From NCBI GenBank assembly GCA_900319895.1, contig ONQK01000180.1, positions 1-8,707 of the forward strand: a stretch of 8,707 bases of DNA. Reading direction: 5' to 3'. The notes beneath the pieces are model-generated. The model saw only the letters and a program-made list of their open reading frames with translations. It was not told the DNA's origin and ran no database searches. The translations under genes and the position numbers were made by a program. Numbering within the stretch: the stretch's first letter is position 1; each line of letters begins with the position of its first letter. Below are positions 6,404 to 8,707 of this stretch, in pieces. The DNA is from an uncultured Prevotella sp. (GTDB lineage: Bacteria > Bacteroidota > Bacteroidia > Bacteroidales > Bacteroidaceae).

Positions 6404-7510
6404 CTAACAAGCCGTCCATCCTTGCGCCTTCAACTCAAATTCTTGTCCGTCTCGTGTGACAAGCATCGCGCCGAGCTCAGGCTTGGTAACATGGCCTATT
6501 ATTTTCACACCTTCCATCTTCTCGACTTTTCCATGGTCGCCAATGGGAACGGTGAAGAGCAGCTCGTAATCCTCACCGCCATTTAGGGCGCAAGTGCTCA
6601 CGTTCATGTTGAATTCTTCTGCCAACAGCGCCGTCTGATAGTCAATGGGGATGTTTTTTTCATATACTCGGCAGCCCACGCCGCTTTGTTGGCAAATATG
6701 GAGCAGCTCAGAACTTAAGCCGTCCGAGACATCTATCATCGCAGTTGGCCTGATGTTCAACGCTGCCAGCTTCGTAATCATATCGCCGCGCGCCTCGGGC
6801 TTGATCTGACGCTCAATAAGGTATTCCTTGCCGGCGAAGTCGGGCCTGAAGTCATTAAGAAGTTCCATCTCTTTGGACAGTTTTTCCACCAAAGGCTTGT
6901 TGTCAGCCTTTTCAGCTGCTCTCATCTTCTTCTGCACTTCCTCAACTTGTGCATAGAACACAGCTTTCTCGCGTTCAAGAAGCTGCAAGCCCATGTATGC
7001 AGCACCTAGATCGCCGCTAACACAGATCAAGTCGGTTTCCTTAGCCCCATCCCTGCCAACGGCCTGCCCGCAAAGGCACTCGCCGATGCAAGTGATGGAA
7101 ATGGCAAGTCCTGTATACGAAGATGTCGTGTCTCCGCCGACCAAGTCCACGTTCCACTTGTCGCACGCCAGCCTCAGTCCCCGATAGAAGGCCTCCGTGT
7201 CTTCCACCGTAAAGCGTTTGCTCAAGGCAATGCTTACCAGCAGCTGCCGCGGTGTGCCGTTCATGGCAAAGACATCGCTCAAATTGACCATCGCCGCCTT
7301 GTAGCCCAGATGCTGCATGTCAATGTAGGTCAGGTCGAAGTGTATGCCCTCCATGAGCATGTCGGTCGTCACAAGAACGTCGCTGTCCTTGTAGCGCAAC
7401 ACGGCGCAATCATCACCCACGCCGCGCAATGTCGAGCTGTTTTGAGGCGTGATGTCACTGGTGAGATGGCGTATGAGCCCAAATTCACCTAATTTCGAAA
7501 TGTCTGTCAT
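6404..7510 (-). CDS. thiL: thiamine-monophosphate kinase
   Basis: Phosphorylates thiamine monophosphate with ATP to thiamine diphosphate, the last step of cofactor synthesis, in the cytoplasm. It belongs to the PurM-like (AIR synthase-related) fold. From the ATG at 7510 it has 368 residues with the expected motif order: GEFGLI (8-13), VGDDCAV (31-37), TTDMLMEGIHF (48-58), NLSDVFAMNG (76-85), GGDTTSS (125-131), SGDLG (165-169), DVSDGLSSEL (260-269) and GGEDYELLFT (311-320). A GTG at 7540 would add ten residues (including NRRR), but the ATG at 7510 is preceded by AGAAGAAG and puts GEF at the usual distance from the start. It is about 40 residues longer than the E. coli enzyme, because of a charged helical insertion at about 184-226. 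It follows punA by 38 nt in the lpxK-punA-thiL unit and ends before the hairpin at 6348-6374. Confidence 0.95.
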   Translation of the reverse strand: MTDISKLGEFGLIRHLTSDITPQNSSTLRGVGDDCAVLRYKDSDVLVTTDMLMEGIHFDLTYIDMQHLGYKAAMVNLSDVFAMNGTPRQLLVSIALSKRFTVEDTEAFYRGLRLACDKWNVDLVGGDTTSSYTGLAISITCIGECLCGQAVGRDGAKETDLICVSGDLGAAYMGLQLLEREKAVFYAQVEEVQKKMRAAEKADNKPLVEKLSKEMELLNDFRPDFAGKEYLIERQIKPEARGDMITKLAALNIRPTAMIDVSDGLSSELLHICQQSGVGCRVYEKNIPIDYQTALLAEEFNMNVSTCALNGGEDYELLFTVPIGDHGKVEKMEGVKIIGHVTKPELGAMLVTRDGQEFELKAQGWTAC

Positions 7511-7548
7511 TCTTCTTCTGTTATCATCAACATTGTCCACACCGCATT

Positions 7549-8358
7549 TTACGAGCGCCGAATCATCTCGCGCATGATCTCTGTCATTTTAGGCTGCGCC
7601 TCGTTGGCAGCCATCTGCACCTCCTCGTGGCTCACTTCGACGGGTTCGGCAAATCCGCCCAAATCGGTTATGATACTGATGCCAAATGTCTTGATGCCGC
7701 AATGATGTGCCACGATGACTTCCGGAACAGTGCTCATGCCGATGGCATGTCCGCCAAGAATAGCATACATACGGTATTCTGCCGGTGTTTCAAAGGTTGG
7801 GCCTTGCACGCCCACATAAACGCCGTGATGCAGTTTGATGCCTTTTTCCTCGCCTATTTCGTCGGCCAGCTTGATGAGCTGATGGTCGTAGGTCTCGTGC
7901 ATGTCGGGGAACCTGGGGCCCGTCGGGAAGTTTGGGCCGTTGAGCGGATGTTCCGGGAAGAAATTGATGTGGTCGGTTATGATCATCAGGTCGCCGATTG
8001 AGAATTCCGGGTTCATGCCGCCCGCAGCGTTCGACACGAACAAGGTCTTGATGCCCAGTTCGTACATCACACGCACGGGGAAAGTCACCTCCTTCATGTT
8101 GTAGCCTTCATAGAAGTGGAAACGCCCCTGCATGGCCATGATGTCTTTGCCGCCTAGCTTGCCGAAAATCAATTTTCCGCTATGCCCCTCGACGGTGGAT
8201 ACGGGGAAGTTCGGGATTTCTGCGTATGGAAATTCGTATGTGTCGGTTATCTCAGATGCCAATTGTCCCAAACCTGTACCCAAAACAATGGCTGTTTCAG
8301 GGTTTGTTGTCATCCTTTGCCTTAGCCAGGATGCTGTTTCTTGAATTTTTTTGTACAT
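7549..8358 (-). CDS. punA: purine nucleoside phosphorylase I
   Basis: Cleaves purine nucleosides with phosphate to free base and ribose-1-phosphate (or deoxyribose-1-phosphate) in purine salvage. The 269-residue length and motifs match the trimeric PNP/MTAP family: phosphate loop GTGLG (27-31), VEGHSG (56-61), GRFHFYEGY (78-86), VSNAAGGMNP (108-117), then GPTFETPAE with Glu194 (human Glu201) and GMSTVPE (207-213). The base-contacting residue equal to human Asn243 is Asp232 (ITDLGG). Asn there favours 6-oxopurines, and Asp is seen in 6-aminopurine enzymes, so substrate range is uncertain; the motif may be common in Bacteroidota. Starting at the ATG at 8358 it overlaps lpxK by 62 nt and keeps the KIQETAS N-terminus I recall in relatives. 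A second ATG at 8313, preceded by AAGG, would shorten it by 15 residues and the overlap to 17 nt. Confidence 0.95.
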   Translation of the reverse strand: MYKKIQETASWLRQRMTTNPETAIVLGTGLGQLASEITDTYEFPYAEIPNFPVSTVEGHSGKLIFGKLGGKDIMAMQGRFHFYEGYNMKEVTFPVRVMYELGIKTLFVSNAAGGMNPEFSIGDLMIITDHINFFPEHPLNGPNFPTGPRFPDMHETYDHQLIKLADEIGEEKGIKLHHGVYVGVQGPTFETPAEYRMYAILGGHAIGMSTVPEVIVAHHCGIKTFGISIITDLGGFAEPVEVSHEEVQMAANEAQPKMTEIMREMIRRS

Positions 8359-8707
8359 AATCTAATATTTTATTGTTAAATTCCTCTTCTTTATCTTGCA
8401 TAAATACGACGTTGATGGGCAGCGAATAGATGTTTTGCCTCACCTCGTCGCTCAAGCCGTTGATTGCATGCAGCCTTACCGCATCCTTCTCGGTCGTAAT
8501 GATGATTTTTCGGTCGGCATCCATCGTGGCAAACGTCTTGTTGATGTGCTCAACGTCTTTTTTTGTAAACTGGTGGTGGTCTCTGTACTTCATCTGCTTG
8601 ATGTGCTTGCAATAAGGCAGCAAGTCTGCCTTCATCTGCTCGGGCAACGCGATGCCAGTCAGCAAAAGGACATGATGGTCTTTCAACTCAGCCAATTCAC
8701 ATGGCGG
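8297..8707 (-). CDS. lpxK: tetraacyldisaccharide 4'-kinase, C-terminal part (5' end outside window)
   Basis: LpxK adds the 4'-phosphate to the lipid A precursor disaccharide using ATP at the inner face of the cytoplasmic membrane. About 136 residues are visible and the frame is open to the right edge (PPCELAELKDHHVLLL...), so the TTG at 8695 is not a start. The fragment has the LpxK C-terminal pattern: VLLLTGIALPEQM, then KYRDHHQFTKKDVEHIN, where DHH.F is characteristic, then IIITTEKDAVRL, holding the TEKDA motif found also in E. coli LpxK, followed by SLPINVVF. The Walker A motif lies outside the window. Presence of lpxK implies a Gram-negative outer membrane with lipid A. Its last 62 nt overlap the start of punA in another frame, implying coupled translation. 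The C-terminal tail (SRNSILAKAKDDNKP) is polar and charged. Confidence 0.93.
   Translation of the reverse strand, partial: PPCELAELKDHHVLLLTGIALPEQMKADLLPYCKHIKQMKYRDHHQFTKKDVEHINKTFATMDADRKIIITTEKDAVRLHAINGLSDEVRQNIYSLPINVVFMQDKEEEFNNKILDYVQKNSRNSILAKAKDDNKP

Noticed and set aside
1..8707. CRISPR arrays, insertion sequences, tRNA genes, riboswitches (including a thiamine riboswitch near thiL)
   Set aside because: No repeated spacers, transposase motifs, cloverleaf sequences or leader long enough for a riboswitch were seen; thiL has only 38 nt before it.

Overview
The window looks like a core chromosomal segment of a Bacteroidota bacterium, most likely Prevotellaceae (inference from protein style and gene order). 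Supporting signs are a Bacteroidetes-type -7 box (TAnnTTTG) in front of a Fur-family gene, a dipeptidyl peptidase III with the HECxGH active site known from Bacteroides, the neighbour sets lpxK-punA-thiL and fur-purA-hisS, and weak or absent Shine-Dalgarno sequences at most starts. I see no transposase, integrase, CRISPR array, tRNA, rRNA or phage gene.

Layout: the left end holds the C-terminal part of a glycosyltransferase on the + strand (to 370). Everything else is on the - strand. Read in the direction of transcription from the right edge, the order is: the 3' part of lpxK (lipid A 4'-kinase), punA (purine nucleoside phosphorylase, overlapping lpxK by 62 nt), thiL (thiamine-monophosphate kinase), a hairpin terminator, a dipeptidyl peptidase III gene, a HEAT-like DNA-alkylation-repair-family gene 5 nt downstream, a promoter, a Fur-family regulator, purA (13 nt later), hisS (3 nt later), and a strong bidirectional hairpin facing the convergent glycosyltransferase gene. 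Coding density is very high; the longest gap is 171 nt (371-541).

There are three apparent transcription units: (i) lpxK-punA-thiL, joining envelope lipid A synthesis, purine salvage and thiamine diphosphate synthesis; (ii) DPP III with the alkylation-family gene; (iii) fur-purA-hisS, in which a metal-type regulator leads a unit for AMP synthesis and tRNA-His charging. Tight spacing implies translational coupling within units.

I did not find an undescribed defence or mobile system. The observations most worth checking are at residue level: an Asp in the base-recognition position of PunA, a Fur-family protein with complete structural-zinc cysteines but substituted sensor-site residues, an AlkD-like protein with no visible catalytic Trp/Asp motif, a charged insertion in ThiL, and a DPP III that cannot carry a signal peptide.
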